This document shows, in pieces, positions 10,111-21,616 of a DNA stretch of 64,000 nucleotides. A program made the position numbers and the translations under genes. Source of the stretch: Undaria pinnatifida (Eukaryota > Sar > Phaeophyceae > Laminariales > Alariaceae); assembly GCA_012845835.1 (NCBI GenBank), contig JABAKD010000027.1, positions 10,996,790 to 11,060,789 on the forward strand, in the 5' to 3' direction. Positions within the stretch are counted from its first letter, which is position 1. The number at the start of each line of letters is the position of its first letter. The notes under the pieces were generated by a model, which saw only the letters and a list, made by a program, of their open reading frames with translations, ran no database searches and was not told where the DNA came from.

Positions 10111-12529
10111 ATAATATATGTGTAAAATTTGGGGGGATAAAAGTTTTGGCAGGGTTGTTAGTAACGGCAAGAAGCGAAAAAATCGTGAACGTTTTGTATT
10201 CAAGTTTTTTCAAGATGAAAAAAAAATCGGGTAAAAACAGAGTTTTCTGAAAAATGGGAACGGAGCCTAAAATGAGAACGGACGTTTTTTTTTAGAAAGC
10301 AAACCAATTGTGTACAATTAAAAAAAAAAAAAATGACAGTCCTGTGGGGCTGTACAGCAGCCTTCGAATAAGCCGTCGCTCAGGCTGGAAGTCCTCGGCA
10401 TCGCCTCGGTAGCCAGCATCTAGAGAAATCACCATAGAGCCAGCGTATATCGCTTTTTGCGCCTACTCGAAGGCATGACATGGAGCATGACCATTCTGAC
10501 GAGCTCCTCTCACAGGGCTGGCCAAGGGGTTTCGCAGGATCATTTCGGTTCTCTGATACACCACATGGTTCTGGAGATAACGCTTGGTTCTCATTTAAGG
10601 CTCCGTTCCCATTTTTCTGATAACTCTGTTTAAAGCCAGTCGTAATATTTCCAACACTGAACAAGTATAGTATATCTACACCAGCGAAGAAAAAAATATC
10701 AATGAATGAATGGAGACCCTTCACGCTGGTATTTTTTATTTTTCTTGAACGGGAGGACATCAGGACAACCACGTCCACTGCTTCCATTCAATATAATAAC
10801 TCCAAAAAAAAGCCAAATCGCATCCTACCTGGCGGAAGGTAGGTTGCGCTGGAACCAGCTCGTACTGGTTTTCAAACTATGCCCCGACCGTGGTCCCATA
10901 ACGAGCCTAATCATTGAAGAAGAGAAAACAATCACCAAATAATGTTGGCGAAAAAAAACACACTCAGCCTATGAGACGGATCGACGCTCCCTCACACGGT
11001 GAAAATTTACTAAGGAAATCGGGGTGTTGTGATTCACGTTCCAGACCCGGGAATAACGTCTTTTCCACCTATTTTCTACTTATTATGTGTTTTATTAGTT
11101 AAACCCGACCTCTTTCCTCTTCATTAAAAAAATGGTATATCGTAATTTGATCAATCGTAGCTTGTTTCTTTATTGCTCCCTTGGGTCGGTGCACGATGCA
11201 GTTTGTCTCTGCGTATTCATATTTATCGGCAAGGAGATGCCTCGGCTTATCGTTACTGAAGTATACGCTTACAACCTGAGCACGAATCAAGGAGAAATAC
11301 ACTGCTGCTGTATGAACTTGACGTCCACCAATCATTCCACAAGCACCTGTGTTGGCATGCCTAGGATAAGTGGCCTGCTGCCGAATCTCCGCAGACGCTG
11401 CCGAACGAGCCCCATCGTTCTCGTCCAATAAACTCTCCGCGACATGCCATCCAAGTGCAGGGCCTGGCAGCACCCCATAAATCAGCAGAACCGGTAAAAT
11501 GTAGCGGACACAGCGTTGGCAGGAAGGCGCGAGCATCGTGCCAACGAAAAACGCTTCTTGTCTCGTTTCAGTGCAGGCAGTTCATGAGCGACGGCTGCTG
11601 AGAACTGATAGGATGCGAGTCTGGAAGACAGGAAGGAGCAAAAACATTATGAAGGGTTGAGGGGCGCGAAGCAGCTACGAAAACAACGAGACACAACACC
11701 GCAATCGCGAGCTCGCGACCGCCTGTCAGTTTGCAAGAAAGACGCTGAGCGCAGGTGACAAAACAACGACGAGTGACGTTTGACCAAACAACCATGCATT
11801 GTTTTCAGGGCAGAAGAAACCGAATAGCTGATACTTAAAGTAGTGACACCGACAGAAGGCAGCAGACGGCTGGCACATGTCCCTTATTACCGGAGCATGG
11901 TTAGCTTTGATTCAACTTCAAAGCACACACACTTCAGTGTGTCTTTGCACTCTGTGAAGGGTTGAAATGTTGAAACTGCAGAGCGTCGGGTTTGACAAGA
12001 AACTACTACGCATTCATATGCATTCGTATGTAATTTTTCAACTGGTTAGAAAGCGATGGTACATACCGTAGTGGGGAGGGGGGAGGAGGACCCGCTGTGT
12101 GACCAGTCCCGCATCCGAGGTACTCTTAGAAAGGAGAGCTAGAGAAATGCAAGCTTGTTATTTAATGGGATGAAAACAAAATATCGATGACCGCACATAC
12201 ATGTATACGGGAGGACCGGGGCGGATGCATAGCTGGCCCATCCAGGTTTTCCGTGGGCCTTAATAACTCGTGGAAGGTCAAGTTGCCCAGCATCCAATAT
12301 TCACGAAACTCACAAATATTTATTGAGTGTTCGAGAGCAGCCTACAGGAGTAACAGGTGTCAGGTACGTGCGGCAAATTAAATGCCGAAGGGGATTGATA
12401 GTTCCATAGACTATACATATAATATACTCCAAAAAAGTCAACTCACACTCTATCGTAGTCCAATACTTGTTTGTTTCATGCATACTGCAAACTAATGAAT
12501 GCCATACTTAGATGTCTGGTTTAAATCTG
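10111..12529. other. unassigned sequence
   Basis: No gene or repeat recognised apart from one weak open frame listed separately (11099-11536). There is a poly(A) run at about 10320-10333. CTCCGTTCCCATTTTTCTGA (10601-10620) is the inverse of TCAGAAAAATGGGAACGGAG near 10246, giving a short inverted repeat about 350 bases apart. Confidence 0.4.
11099..11536 (-). CDS. hypothetical open frame, 145 codons
   Basis: A minus-strand frame starts at ATG (11536). The first 30 residues include a hydrophobic run (residues about 11-29, rich in L, I, V and ending ALGW), which could be a signal peptide. The rest is mixed and unlike any family I know. There is no homologue in the window, no visible intron signals and no neighbouring genes. 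In a repeat-rich region a frame of this length can occur by chance, so this is a weak call. Confidence 0.15.
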   Translation of the reverse strand: MLAPSCQRCVRYILPVLLIYGVLPGPALGWHVAESLLDENDGARSAASAEIRQQATYPRHANTGACGMIGGRQVHTAAVYFSLIRAQVVSVYFSNDKPRHLLADKYEYAETNCIVHRPKGAIKKQATIDQITIYHFFNEEERGRV

Positions 12530-12765
12530 TCGCGCTCAAAGCGGGGTTATACAGTTTCTGTGCGCAGAACAAGGCTGAACGTGTTAGTCCTGTAGGCACT
12601 TTGCAATTTGTAAGGGAGTCACCGACCACATGTATCCTTCACGACGGTATACGCACCATGTAACACGTGCGATCGAACTAGATATCGCAAGCATATTATA
12701 GAGCTAGATTTAGGTCAAAAATCGTTTGTTGTCGATCTCACATCTTGTGAAGTGAAATGTTTTTG
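12530..12765 (+). mobile_element. R1 copy, highly diverged
   Basis: The order of R1 blocks is preserved in degraded form: GTTATACAGTTTCTGTGCGC near 12546, GTAAGGGAGTCACCGACC near 12611, CACGTGCGATCGAACTA near 12664 and TCGATCTCACATCTTGTGAA near 12740. It is much more diverged than the other copies and therefore probably older. Confidence 0.5.
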
Positions 12766-14387
12766 AATGGTATTCGGAGATATTCATATTAATGGTTGAG
12801 ACGTTGAATACTCACTCAAAACATGTACGTCGTGTTTGGCAGCAGCCGTGATGTGACCAAGAACGAGCTGCCATGAAGAGGCAAGCATATATATCGACGA
12901 AATTCTGATTTGGAAAAGGGAGAGTGGAGATTCATGCATTGTTGCCAGACGATATCACGATGATACGATGCATCTGGACACAAGTGAATAAATGGTAGAA
13001 GCGCGACAACGGCTTTATTTCGAGCGAAGCTGCTATCGATCGAAGTTGGAAACGCGAACCAGATGTACGAGATTTGTGTTGCTAACCACATACTACTTTA
13101 TACGTATGTATCTGTAGTCACAGTTCACAAAACATATTAGGTACTACGTATTCTTAGCCGAAGGACGGGGTACGCTGACTCCACGGGTATCTATTTTTTA
13201 TCAGCACAGCGGAGTTGAACGAAATAGAAAAGATGGCGACGGTGGTCTTCGTGATGACGTACGAAAAAGAAAACGACCGAGTGCAGCCATGCCCTTCTCC
13301 ACACAGGCAACAAAGTAAATAACCATTCTGTTGACGCCAAAAAGAGATCACTACGGAGACGCCATCGCGCGTACGTGGTCACATTTGTGTTTGACAATTG
13401 GCACAAATATATGTGGTTCTTGACGGAGTCCGGCTACAAGCTATTTCGTATTCGCAGTTTGCAGTAGTAGCACGACTACACTATCTTTTTTGTTAGTTGG
13501 TAGTGCCACAAGGAATCGCTCTCCATTGTCGGTCATGAATGTAATTGACCGTTGGAATTGCAGAAGGACATAGGGCTCTCGAACTATTTAAGTCTCGTGG
13601 TGTTTACAGCGAGAAGATGCTGATCGAGCATGTATGTTGCCATTGATTGGCCACAAGGGAGACGCCGAAGCCTCCGACAAGTCAATGTGGCAGCAAAGAG
13701 TTTTCTAGGTTGCTGTATCCCATGCTGCGAGAATATGTAAATGATATATCATGAGCCGGCAACGTGAAACTCAGCGTCGACGCCGATGTCCTTCCTGTGA
13801 GACACAGAGCACCACAACTTAATCGCCAGTAGTAGGTGAATTCTTTAGAGCACGTGTAACGACACAGCAGTGTAGTACCAGGTATTACAAAAAAATCTTC
13901 CATCAGATATATCTGTAGAGAGTGCAGGGATCTATCTGGCGTTTCGGGTCCACGCTTTAGTTTGTGATCTCCCTGGTTGTGTATGAGATGGGCGCTCGAA
14001 GAGCTTTAGGATCAACTGTGTACCACCGACGCCTGATTGATGCTGAAATCCAGATCTCACTCGTCGGTCTTCATTCTATCAGGACAGGTTTGTGAGTGTG
14101 CCTTTGCATTAGATCCAGAGCAGAAGATAGATAACTTCGGAGCAGTAGCGATCGACGTCCACCGCATGTTCCATCATGAATCGACAGCAAAAGAACCAGA
14201 GCATCAGGCCCGGGCTGGACCTCCGCTGGCCTCCCACAGATACAGGGAGTACGCAGGAACTTGGGGTACAACCTGGGTAGACCAAGGTAGCCCGCTCAAA
14301 CAGCCAACTCTCATTATAACACTCGTTGATTCATGCATACCAATACTGAATTCTACAAATATCTGGCTTTGTCCCCATCAATGCGCG
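12766..14387. other. unassigned sequence
   Basis: No recognisable coding or repeat content. Frames of 60-128 codons (for example 14037-14423 plus) give no known product, and the last of these runs into an R1 copy. Confidence 0.4.
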
Positions 14388-14612
14388 TTCCACAGTTTGT
14401 TTCCGTGCGCAGAACAAAGCTGAACGTCTTCGTCCTGTTGACCCTGGCATTATTGTAGAAGGGGGGGCACCGACTTGTATCCTTCTCCAGGGTACACACC
14501 ACGTAACGCGCGCGATCGAAGTATCATACGCAACTTGCAAAGATGAGGTTTGATCAAAGAGCATTTTCGATCGATCTCACAGCTGAATGGAAGTCGGTTT
14601 TTCATTTTTTTC
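14388..14612 (+). mobile_element. R1 copy, diverged
   Basis: Contains GTTTCCGTGCGCAGAACAAA near 14398, CCTGTTGACCCTGGC near 14434, CACGTAACGCGCGCGATCGA near 14502, GTATCATACGCAACTTGCAA near 14521 and GATCTCACAGCTGAATGGAA near 14573, followed by TTTTTCATTTTTTT. Order and orientation match the 1313-1590 copy. Confidence 0.6.
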
Positions 14613-15527
14613 TATTGTATTGCTCATGTTAAATTATTAATACGTGAGAACAACATACGAAAACGACACCGACCAAAAGAAGTAGAAGAGCAACCCACTT
14701 TGGATTACCAGCTCCACCCCCGTCGGAGGTGCGGAAACGGTTGATACTGCGAGACTGCAGTGAGTGCCGCCACCGGTAGCTGGCTCTCGCAGAGCCGCCA
14801 CCTTCTTTTTCATCCCTATTCCCCTATCTTTGTACCAATAACAACGTTGATTTTTCTCACAATACGCTTTGCCCTCTTTTTGTCCTTTTGGGTTCCCGAA
14901 GAGGCAATTGCAGCGTCCCCACACCTTGTGCAGCAATGTTGTACTTGAGACGCGCGATGGTGCGCTCTCGCGCACATTTTCTCGAAAGAGGTCCGCTTAG
15001 ACCACCATATGCCGGGGTCGATGTGCCGCGTTAGCCGAGCCCCATATTTCTGTACCAAGTATAGTCTATTGAATTATTAATTACAGAATCCACACATGGA
15101 TATCGGGATCCATGTACTTTTTGTTGGTGTGTGTTCACTTGGCACGAGTGAAGTACGCATCATAATGTAGATGCGGCGAGTTACGCTATGCGGCGAGATT
15201 AAGTTGCTTCCTTCTCGCCGACTTTCTTTTTCCTCACGAGTGATCTTAATTCTGTATAGACACTTCGGTGCCACCTCTGCAACTCTAACCCCAATGACAA
15301 AGAGCCTCGACAAGGTCAGTGTAACATTGTAATGCAGCATTTTTCGCCGCAGGTCGAGAACAATGTGCGGCCCGTTCAATGTTTCGACTTAGAAAGCGAT
15401 CATATATTCGTTCCGTTTCCGCAGTAGTAGACGAAACACGAACCTGTTATTTTGCCATGGGGGAACTTTTTCTTTGTCCGCCGGTTGGCCATCAACAAAA
15501 TATATTGTAAAAATCTGTAGTCTTTAC
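14613..15527. other. unassigned sequence
   Basis: No gene or repeat recognised. The longest frame is 112 codons (14637-14975, minus) and has no identifiable product. Confidence 0.4.
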
Positions 15528-15605
15528 AATCCTCCAGCTGTGGAATCACAAATTTCGTCAAAACTCATCTATGCAAGCTGCTTGTGGTACTCCGATCGCG
15601 CGTAC
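15528..15605 (-). mobile_element. R1 copy, left part, split by an LTR element
   Basis: Minus-oriented R1 tail: CCTCCAGCTGTGGAATCAC near 15531, GCAAGCTGCTTGTGGTACTC near 15572, CCGATCGCGCGTAC. It stops exactly at the first base of the LTR at 15606. The missing remainder of this R1 unit resumes at 22110 after the second LTR, so one R1 copy was cut by the insertion. Confidence 0.8.
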
Positions 15606-16098
15606 TGTTACGAATCGGAGCCTGATTGGCGGAGTCAGTCTGGGATCAGGGTGGACATGCGAGTATATTCATGGCGAAGAAGACGAAGGTATCTAGCCTA
15701 CTAGCATCGCAAGGTCCACACACAGGCTGAATAGGTAGCCCGCATCAGGTATTCATAATGACTGACCTCCGTAGGTCCGATACGACCGAGTTCAGAAGGC
15801 GCTTGAGCGTTCCTCGGAGAAAGAGGGAGCAAGTCCCTTGTGCAAGTGCTCAGGATGGGAAGTCTCCCGAGAAGGTGGCGTGAAAATGGTAACTTGATTG
15901 CTGATCCGAAGGTTTATGAACGTGAACCCAAGGAACTGTAGATTTGTGTAATTAGAACTGGAACCGGAATTGAAATTGAAATTGTGGCAGGGTGGAGAGG
16001 CCACACCCGACTAAGGGAGGGGACATAAATAGCGCGTCCCCTACTATAACAAAAACGCCTGTCATAGTAACTCTTGAAACTGTCACTAAACCGTAACA
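15606..16098 (-). repeat. LTR (3' LTR of the minus-strand element)
   Basis: This 493-base repeat has termini TGTTACG and CGTAACA, a canonical TG...CA inside a 7-base inverted repeat. It matches 21617-22109 throughout by eye. On the minus strand a possible promoter region (TTATAGTAGGG, CGCGCTATTTATG) lies about 60-75 bases from the LTR start. Confidence 0.93.
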
Positions 16099-16109
16099 TC
16101 CCCCCATTA
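16099..16109 (-). promoter_or_regulatory. polypurine tract of the LTR element
   Basis: On the minus strand the bases next to the 3' LTR read AATGGGGGGGA. A purine run touching the LTR is where plus-strand DNA synthesis is primed in LTR retrotransposons. The run is short but correctly placed. Confidence 0.6.
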
Positions 16110-17067
16110 GTACATACTGTACTATATGTACTAATTAACGGTAGCAGGGATAGTGACAACCGCGAGGTGACACACTCCCTTTGGCGAAAACTACCGGTGA
16201 TATCTTCGAGTAGGTCGAACGGCCAACCGAAAATTACAAGAGGCAATTAGTGGCAAAACTCAAATAAAATCCACAGCTCTTCATAATTCTCACTGCGCGT
16301 TGGCTCGCGGCCCGATATCGACTTGAGCGAAGGTAAACCCGGCTTCCGGGACAAACCCTTCGCTCCCCATCCCGAGAGCCCTAGAATTTAGACAACAACC
16401 GAAAACACCAAGTGACACTCGGACGTAAAATACTCTAAAAAAAAACCGTCCCTCGCTTGGTGTTTCCACTGTAGTTGCTGCCCGGCTCTCAACCCCTACA
16501 GCGCGGGAAAAACCTGGCCATCCAGGAAAAAACCCATTGCGCAACGCCCTACAACACCAAGCTCACACAAACGCCATGGCACACCGCACGGACCCACAAG
16601 GGTGCTACCGGGCGCAGGGCCACCCTTCGACTACCAATCAGACCAGAACATCTAATCAGCCCGTCTCCAAACATTCAAACTTTAACTGGCTGTCAACTGG
16701 GGGGCACGCTTGAAATCGACAACACCAATATCTTCCCCCCTAGCATAATGCGATGACAAGAGCAATATGCTATAGCAATACTGTGACTGTATAGCCAAGG
16801 GTACAAAGCCGCAAAACTTTTTACAGAAATAATGACCTCGAGGATAGGCTAACAAACCGAAACCACAGGGGCCATAAGAGGGAAATGCTCGATAAAAACC
16901 CTCCCCCCTGCCTTTTCACTGCGTATTTGATCGCCTGACCACCATTCAATGGCTCAAAGTCCGTATGTGGACGAGTTTGACGTGCATGAAAGCAGCACGA
17001 GACTCCACGGAACTGACTCGTCTACTCCTCTTTGAGTCTGCCCACGTACAATACCATTTTCCATCAA

Positions 17068-17354
17068 AATGCACGACGGGCAAAGAATTATTAATCTTCG
17101 GCAAAAGCGGAACTCCGATGCGAGGCATCAAAGCACAAAAATAAGAAGAATCTGACACAAAAAACCTCAAACAAAGTAAACGGCATACAAAATAATCCAC
17201 GAAAACGCAATGTCGGTACTCAACAATATACCGCAAAAAGAAGAAAAGCATGACGGGCAAAGAGATCCTAAACCTTTGGCAAAAGCAGAACTCCGATGCC
17301 AGGTATCAAAGCACAAAAAGGTAGAATGTGACATAAACCGCAAACAAAGTAAAC
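17068..17354. repeat. degenerate direct duplication inside the LTR element
   Basis: A block containing GACGGGCAAAGA, GGCAAAAGCRGAACTCCGAT, ATCAAAGCACAAAAA and CAAACAAAGTAAACGGC occurs at 17068-17182 and again at 17243-17354, about 175 bases apart. A related A-rich repeat (AACGAAAYAACACGGCCAAC) occurs twice at about 17711 and 17793. Confidence 0.6.
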
Positions 17355-18477
17355 GGCTGAAGGTCGAGGATAAGCACGAAGCCCTCACCAAACAACCACT
17401 TGATAGTCTATTTAAATTCAACTCATACCCAAATAGTAAACACGACCCCGTCACTTCTCAAGAGACTATACCAACAGCCTATCCGAATCTTAAAGCAGTG
17501 CCGATCCTAGAAACAGGGCATACCCCCCATGAGCTGTGAAATAAAATCGACGCAGATGCCCAGGGGAAACCCATGCAACGAGCAAGAGCCCGATAAAATC
17601 CCATTGGTAACTCCGAAACGAAGCCATTACAATCGCAGAAAGATTGTAGCAACACAGACTGTCTGACAGCAGTTGAGCGTCCAAAGTAAGTCAAACAAGG
17701 CAAAACGCAAAACGAAACAACACGGCCAACAACAAACACAAAAACAAAACATAGCAGCCAACACGGCTATCGAACATAAAAAACAAAGCAAAACGAAATA
17801 ACACGGCCAACAGTAACCAACACCAGAAAAACGAAGAATAAAGACTGGCAAACCAAAACCGGCAAGTGGCCTGAAATCGAAGGACTACAACGGCACGTAG
17901 TATACAGCCTCCTGGCGAACAACCACCTGTTCGCCTGTCAAAATCAAGCCTTATCCAACCACTTATTACAAACTCGTCACTGTTGAAGAGACTTCATACC
18001 AATAGTAGCTCGCACCCTTCATGAAGTAGTGCCAATAAAAAAATAAAAAATGAAAAAATAAAAAGAAAGGAATTCAACTCTAACACTCGCACCCAACCCA
18101 AGTACAACAGCGTTCACAACGTCGTCGCACTATGTTAAAATAACACACATCTTGCTGCCCCATACTGTTTTACACCCGGTCGACCGGTGCCCGGGTGATT
18201 CCCGTCTTAACCCACAACAAAACGGCATTCCCCCCGACCCCACTTCATCCAAAACGAAAAGCTAGGCCCAACGGACAGCTAACGACAGTCCCGCAGGAGG
18301 AAACCTGGCCACCGGGTCAAAACCCCCTGTATGTCTTATATCATCCAAACCATTGTGATTGCAACAATGGCCGCATTCAAACGATTACCATGGCCAGAAA
18401 CTAAAATGCCAAGTCGCATAACTCAAAACATGGTACGAATAATGCTCACACCCGTTACTCATCACCCAACGGTAGGT

Positions 18478-18687
18478 TCAACAAAAACTTACGGTGAGAT
18501 TAAAAGGGGTCGCAGCGAGGGATTTCGTCAAAATATCCGCGTGCTGCTCTTCCGAAGCTACAAATTGAATATCAATTTTCTTCGCACGAAGTAGCACTCG
18601 GACGAAATGGAACCGCACATCTATGTGTTTGCTCCGGCGGCCTGACCAATTACTATGACCAAACACGTGAACATACGTCTCGCACAC
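18478..18687 (-). pseudogene. copia-type RNase H C-terminal fragment
   Basis: The 69-codon minus-strand frame contains the hallmark end of Ty1/copia polyproteins: RSKHIDVRFHFVR (about residues 18-30), a short spacer with KKIDIQFVASEEQHADILTK (about 36-55) and SLAATPF. In intact elements this follows the RNase H catalytic core, recognises the primer end and lies close to the 3' LTR, as it does here (about 2.4 kb away). The catalytic core, RT, integrase and Gag upstream (higher coordinates) are not recognisable, so it is a relic. It establishes the minus orientation and copia class independently of the LTR signals. Confidence 0.8.
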
Positions 18688-18850
18688 CAGAGTAATTTTC
18701 TAGATACAGATACCCACACATAACATTCACCCCGCTATTGCAACAAAGCATCATAATATTTTTTTTTTTTGCCGGAACTACTCTACTCCAAATCGAACAG
18801 CTGCCACCAACTGGATGTACCATTCTTCCTCCAAAAACTTATCAACAGGA

Positions 18851-19004
18851 CTCGTGGTCAAAGAGTAACTGAACAACTAATACGAGAAGCAGAACAGGGT
18901 AAGAAACTCTACGCATTGTCCGTCGACCTCGTGGTCAAAGTGTAACTGAACAACTAATACGAGAAGCAGAACAGGGTAAGAAACTCTTCGCATTGTCGGT
19001 CGAC
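18851..19004. repeat. 77-bp direct tandem duplication
   Basis: Two adjacent copies, starting at 18851 and 18928, run from CTCGTGGTCAAAG to CATTGTCSGTCGAC with only a few differences, so the duplication is young compared with the rest of the interior. Confidence 0.85.
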
Positions 19005-19360
19005 CCAGTTATGGTCGTTCTAGCGCAGTCGACAGCAGCGGTCTCTTTAGTCGTACACCTGCCCTTGCAGTCTGAGACCACCGCCAAAGTCTTTCCAGAT
19101 GGTGGAACCTATTGGGAACAGGGTCAAGGCTTGACGGCGAGAGAGAGGGGTACGAGGGTTGACTGAGACGGGAACTCAATCGCTCGCAGATTGGGGGTTG
19201 TACATATGCCATGGTGCAATAAAGCCATCTAGCTGCAAGGGGGTGAAACATCTCATTCTCAAACAACCAGCTCGACTCTACCCCATCATTCGACCTCCCC
19301 TTGTATTCCCACCTATCGACACCGGACGGGGATTTTGTTCGGCGACAACTAACAAGAGAG

Positions 19361-19822
19361 TCAAAATGCGAAGAGTTCACCGCTTCTGTCGCGATGCCTG
19401 CTGCTCTCGGACTCGCGCACCAGCACCAGGCTTCCTTTCTCGAGAGCTACTCCGGCTGATGGCCTTGAAATGGAAGCGTTGGCGCGGGCTCTCGCGGTTA
19501 CCCTCAATTTGTGCTGCTTCTCGAGCGCGACACGGACTTCTCGGAGGTTGTGTTTGCGTCGCTCCACGAAGTTGTCTACGCCACCGCTGTTCTGTCTCCG
19601 CTGACAAGGGTACCAAGGAATCTGACCCAAATTTGTGTCGTCCTGCTGTCGTCGCGCGAGGGTTGCGGGATTGGTCAGAACTCGCACCGCCCGGTGGATG
19701 GCCGGTGTCTCCATGACTTGGTGAGCTTCCGACGAGCGAGGGACCTCCCCCCCTGCTGAAAGCACCTCCCCAAGATCGACGCTGAGATCGCTACTGCTGG
19801 TGTGGGAAGGAGGCACGGGCAA
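19361..19822 (-). pseudogene. possible retroelement integrase C-terminal fragment
   Basis: The second half of this 153-codon minus-strand frame contains ERRKHNLREVRVALEKQHKL, then an R/A/N-rich stretch, then LEKGSLVLVRESESSRHRD. Many Ty3/gypsy integrases end with a similar helix (LREALEKMH...), a basic segment and a G-D/S-x-V-L-V strand followed by H. Such an end is not typical of copia, so this may be a separate nested scrap inside the LTR element. The first half is unrecognisable and overlaps a minisatellite. Weak call. Confidence 0.3.
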
Positions 19823-19985
19823 GGGCTCGGATCGAAGGGAAGGCGTAACAGCGCACGGGCAAGGGTTCGGATCAGAGGAACGGCGGAACAGCGCACGGGC
19901 CAGACTTCAGAGGGAGCGATCGGTGCACGGGCAAGGCTTTGGAACGAAGGAGCATCGCGCAGGCAAAGCTTCGGGCCGAGGGAAC
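19813..19985. repeat. degenerate 40-bp minisatellite
   Basis: Four to five units have the core GCRCGGGCAAGGSTTCGGA (near 19813, 19854, 19894, 19927 and 19957), separated by GAACGGCGGAACA-like spacers. Confidence 0.65.
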
Positions 19986-20165
19986 CGTCGTTTGGTATCG
20001 GGTAATTCCGTGCCGTGGCAGGCTTCTGACGACGGCAGCACCTCCCCCCCTTCACGAATTTAAATTTCATGAAAAGAATGGAACAGAGGGACCATTGCAA
20101 CAATTGTGGGTACGGACGTTTACAGGACGGCGGTAAGTAATGAAGCTACGCAGCCGAAACGAAAG

Positions 20166-20167
<2 letters not shown>

Positions 20168-20198
<31 letters not shown>

Positions 20199-20305
20199 AA
20201 GCGCACGTCGCACAGCAAGGCAGCAACCGCGGCAAAAAGCAACAGCAGAACAGCAGCGTCGCACAGCAAGGCAGCAACCGCGGCAAAAAGCAACAGCAGA
20301 ACAGC
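20168..20305. repeat. A30 run and 51-bp tandem duplication
   Basis: A pure A run of 30 at 20168-20197 is followed by two near-identical 51-base units starting at 20206 and 20257 (CGTCGCACAGCAAGGCAGCA ... CAACAGCAGAACAGCAG). Frames through it give only low-complexity peptides. Confidence 0.8.
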
Positions 20306-21009
20306 AGCGGAAAGCAACACAAGGAATGAGTGAACGAGCTAACTGAGGAATATGGCGCAGTATGCGAGTCTTTGTACAACGGAGCGCAAAAGTATGTGCA
20401 CAATCATGCAATTCTGGGAAGGACATGTGAACCAAAACCACCAGCTGTAGAGACAGGCGGAGGCGGTCAGACAACAACAATGGCAGAAAACAGCTGCCTA
20501 GCAGCAGAATACATTGCTTGAGAGATGAGTGCAAACGGGAGGGAGTTGACAAATACAGCGGAGCATGCGAGCCTTTCAATATATACGAAGAAACGAAACT
20601 ATGCGTGCGCGCACATGACATCCGGTTCAATAAAAAAAGAACAAGATAAATCATCAAGAGGCTCTAGTATCCGTGTCGTTGCCTCATCTTAAAGAGAGCC
20701 AACTATGTGGTTACTGCTTGCTGTGTCTGACGACAGCGATGTCCACACCGCAATCATCGCCTGCATCCAAAACAGAGCACAAAGTAATGGGGCAAAGGAA
20801 ACAAGGAAGGGATGGAAAAACAGGAGGGCGGTTCAGCAACTACTGCATCACACGACGATGTCGCGGTAGCCACAACCGCAACAACAACCCGACGACACAG
20901 CAGTAACAGCAGTGGAACCCTTCCCGGCAAAATGAAATGACAGATGAAGATAGGCATGCATAGCGTACGTAACAAATTTACAAAGATTGATCGACAGCGT
21001 TAATCTCCA

Positions 21010-21116
21010 GTTTGATCACGAGCAAACGTGGAGTTGGGTTTGATCACAGGCAAACGTGCGTGATCATGGGTTAACGTGTTTGCTCGGGTCAAACATCACC
21101 GGTTTGATCACGAACG
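21010..21116. repeat. short repeat cluster, GTTTGATCACGAGCAAACGTG
   Basis: Four variants of an imperfectly self-complementary 21-base motif (GTTTGATCAC ... GCAAACGTG) lie within 107 bases, in the 5' untranslated part of the minus-strand LTR element. An enhancer-like function is possible but is only inference. Confidence 0.5.
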
Positions 21117-21474
21117 AAGTAGATGCAAAAACAGGGAAACATCAACATTAGTGGGAGAGCAAGTGAAAACATCACCAGAAAACCGTGATCGGCATCCAGT
21201 CATCTGGTCATGTGTACCCGGTACACTATTAATGATGAATTCGCAAGCGATAGCAGAGAGCATATCGAGCAAAACAACAATGACACAAACTGCAGCAAGC
21301 TCAGCGTACCACAGCGCCAACAATTGAAATGAATTAAATGAAATTAAATTTAATTGTACGCGTATGAAAATACGTGGAAGTGTGGTGAGCTAAAGCTTCA
21401 TTTTTCCTCATCGGCCGGAGAAAATAAAATAAAATATAAGAAATAATCAATTGAGTGACAGCTCCTGAAGTGGA

Positions 21475-21585
21475 AAGACGAGTAGCATGTTAGCAATACA
21501 GCAGTGGTAATATAACAGGGAACATTGGGAAGACGAGTAGCATGTTAGTAATACAGCAGTGGTAATATATCAGGTAACGAGTGTA
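21475..21585. repeat. 55-bp tandem duplication beside the primer-binding site
   Basis: GAAGACGAGTAGCATGTTAG through GGTAATATAWCAGG occurs twice, with AGACGAGTAG at 21476 and 21531. The second copy runs directly into the tRNA-like segment. Confidence 0.8.
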
Positions 21586-21616
21586 AACCCGAGTTCGATT
21601 CTCGGATTGGACACCA
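21579..21616 (-). promoter_or_regulatory. primer-binding site resembling a whole tRNA 3' arm
   Basis: Immediately next to the LTR the plus strand reads as a tRNA 3' end: T stem CCGAG (21589-21593), T loop TTCGATT (21594-21600), T stem CTCGG (21601-21605), acceptor strand ATTGGAC (21606-21612), discriminator A and CCA (21614-21616). On the minus strand this is a primer-binding site starting TGG at the LTR edge. Ordinary sites match 12-18 bases. Here the tRNA-like segment covers at least 28 bases with intact T-arm pairing. The tRNA species cannot be named, because no matching tRNA gene lies in the window. Confidence 0.8.

Noticed and set aside
19159-19716. 185-codon plus-strand open frame inside the LTR element
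   Set aside because: It is antisense to the element and overlaps the integrase-like fragment on the minus strand. The product is unrecognisable.
20067-20657. 196-codon minus-strand open frame
   Set aside because: It crosses the A30 run and the 51-base tandem repeats, giving poly-Phe and repeated low-complexity peptides, within the dead LTR element.
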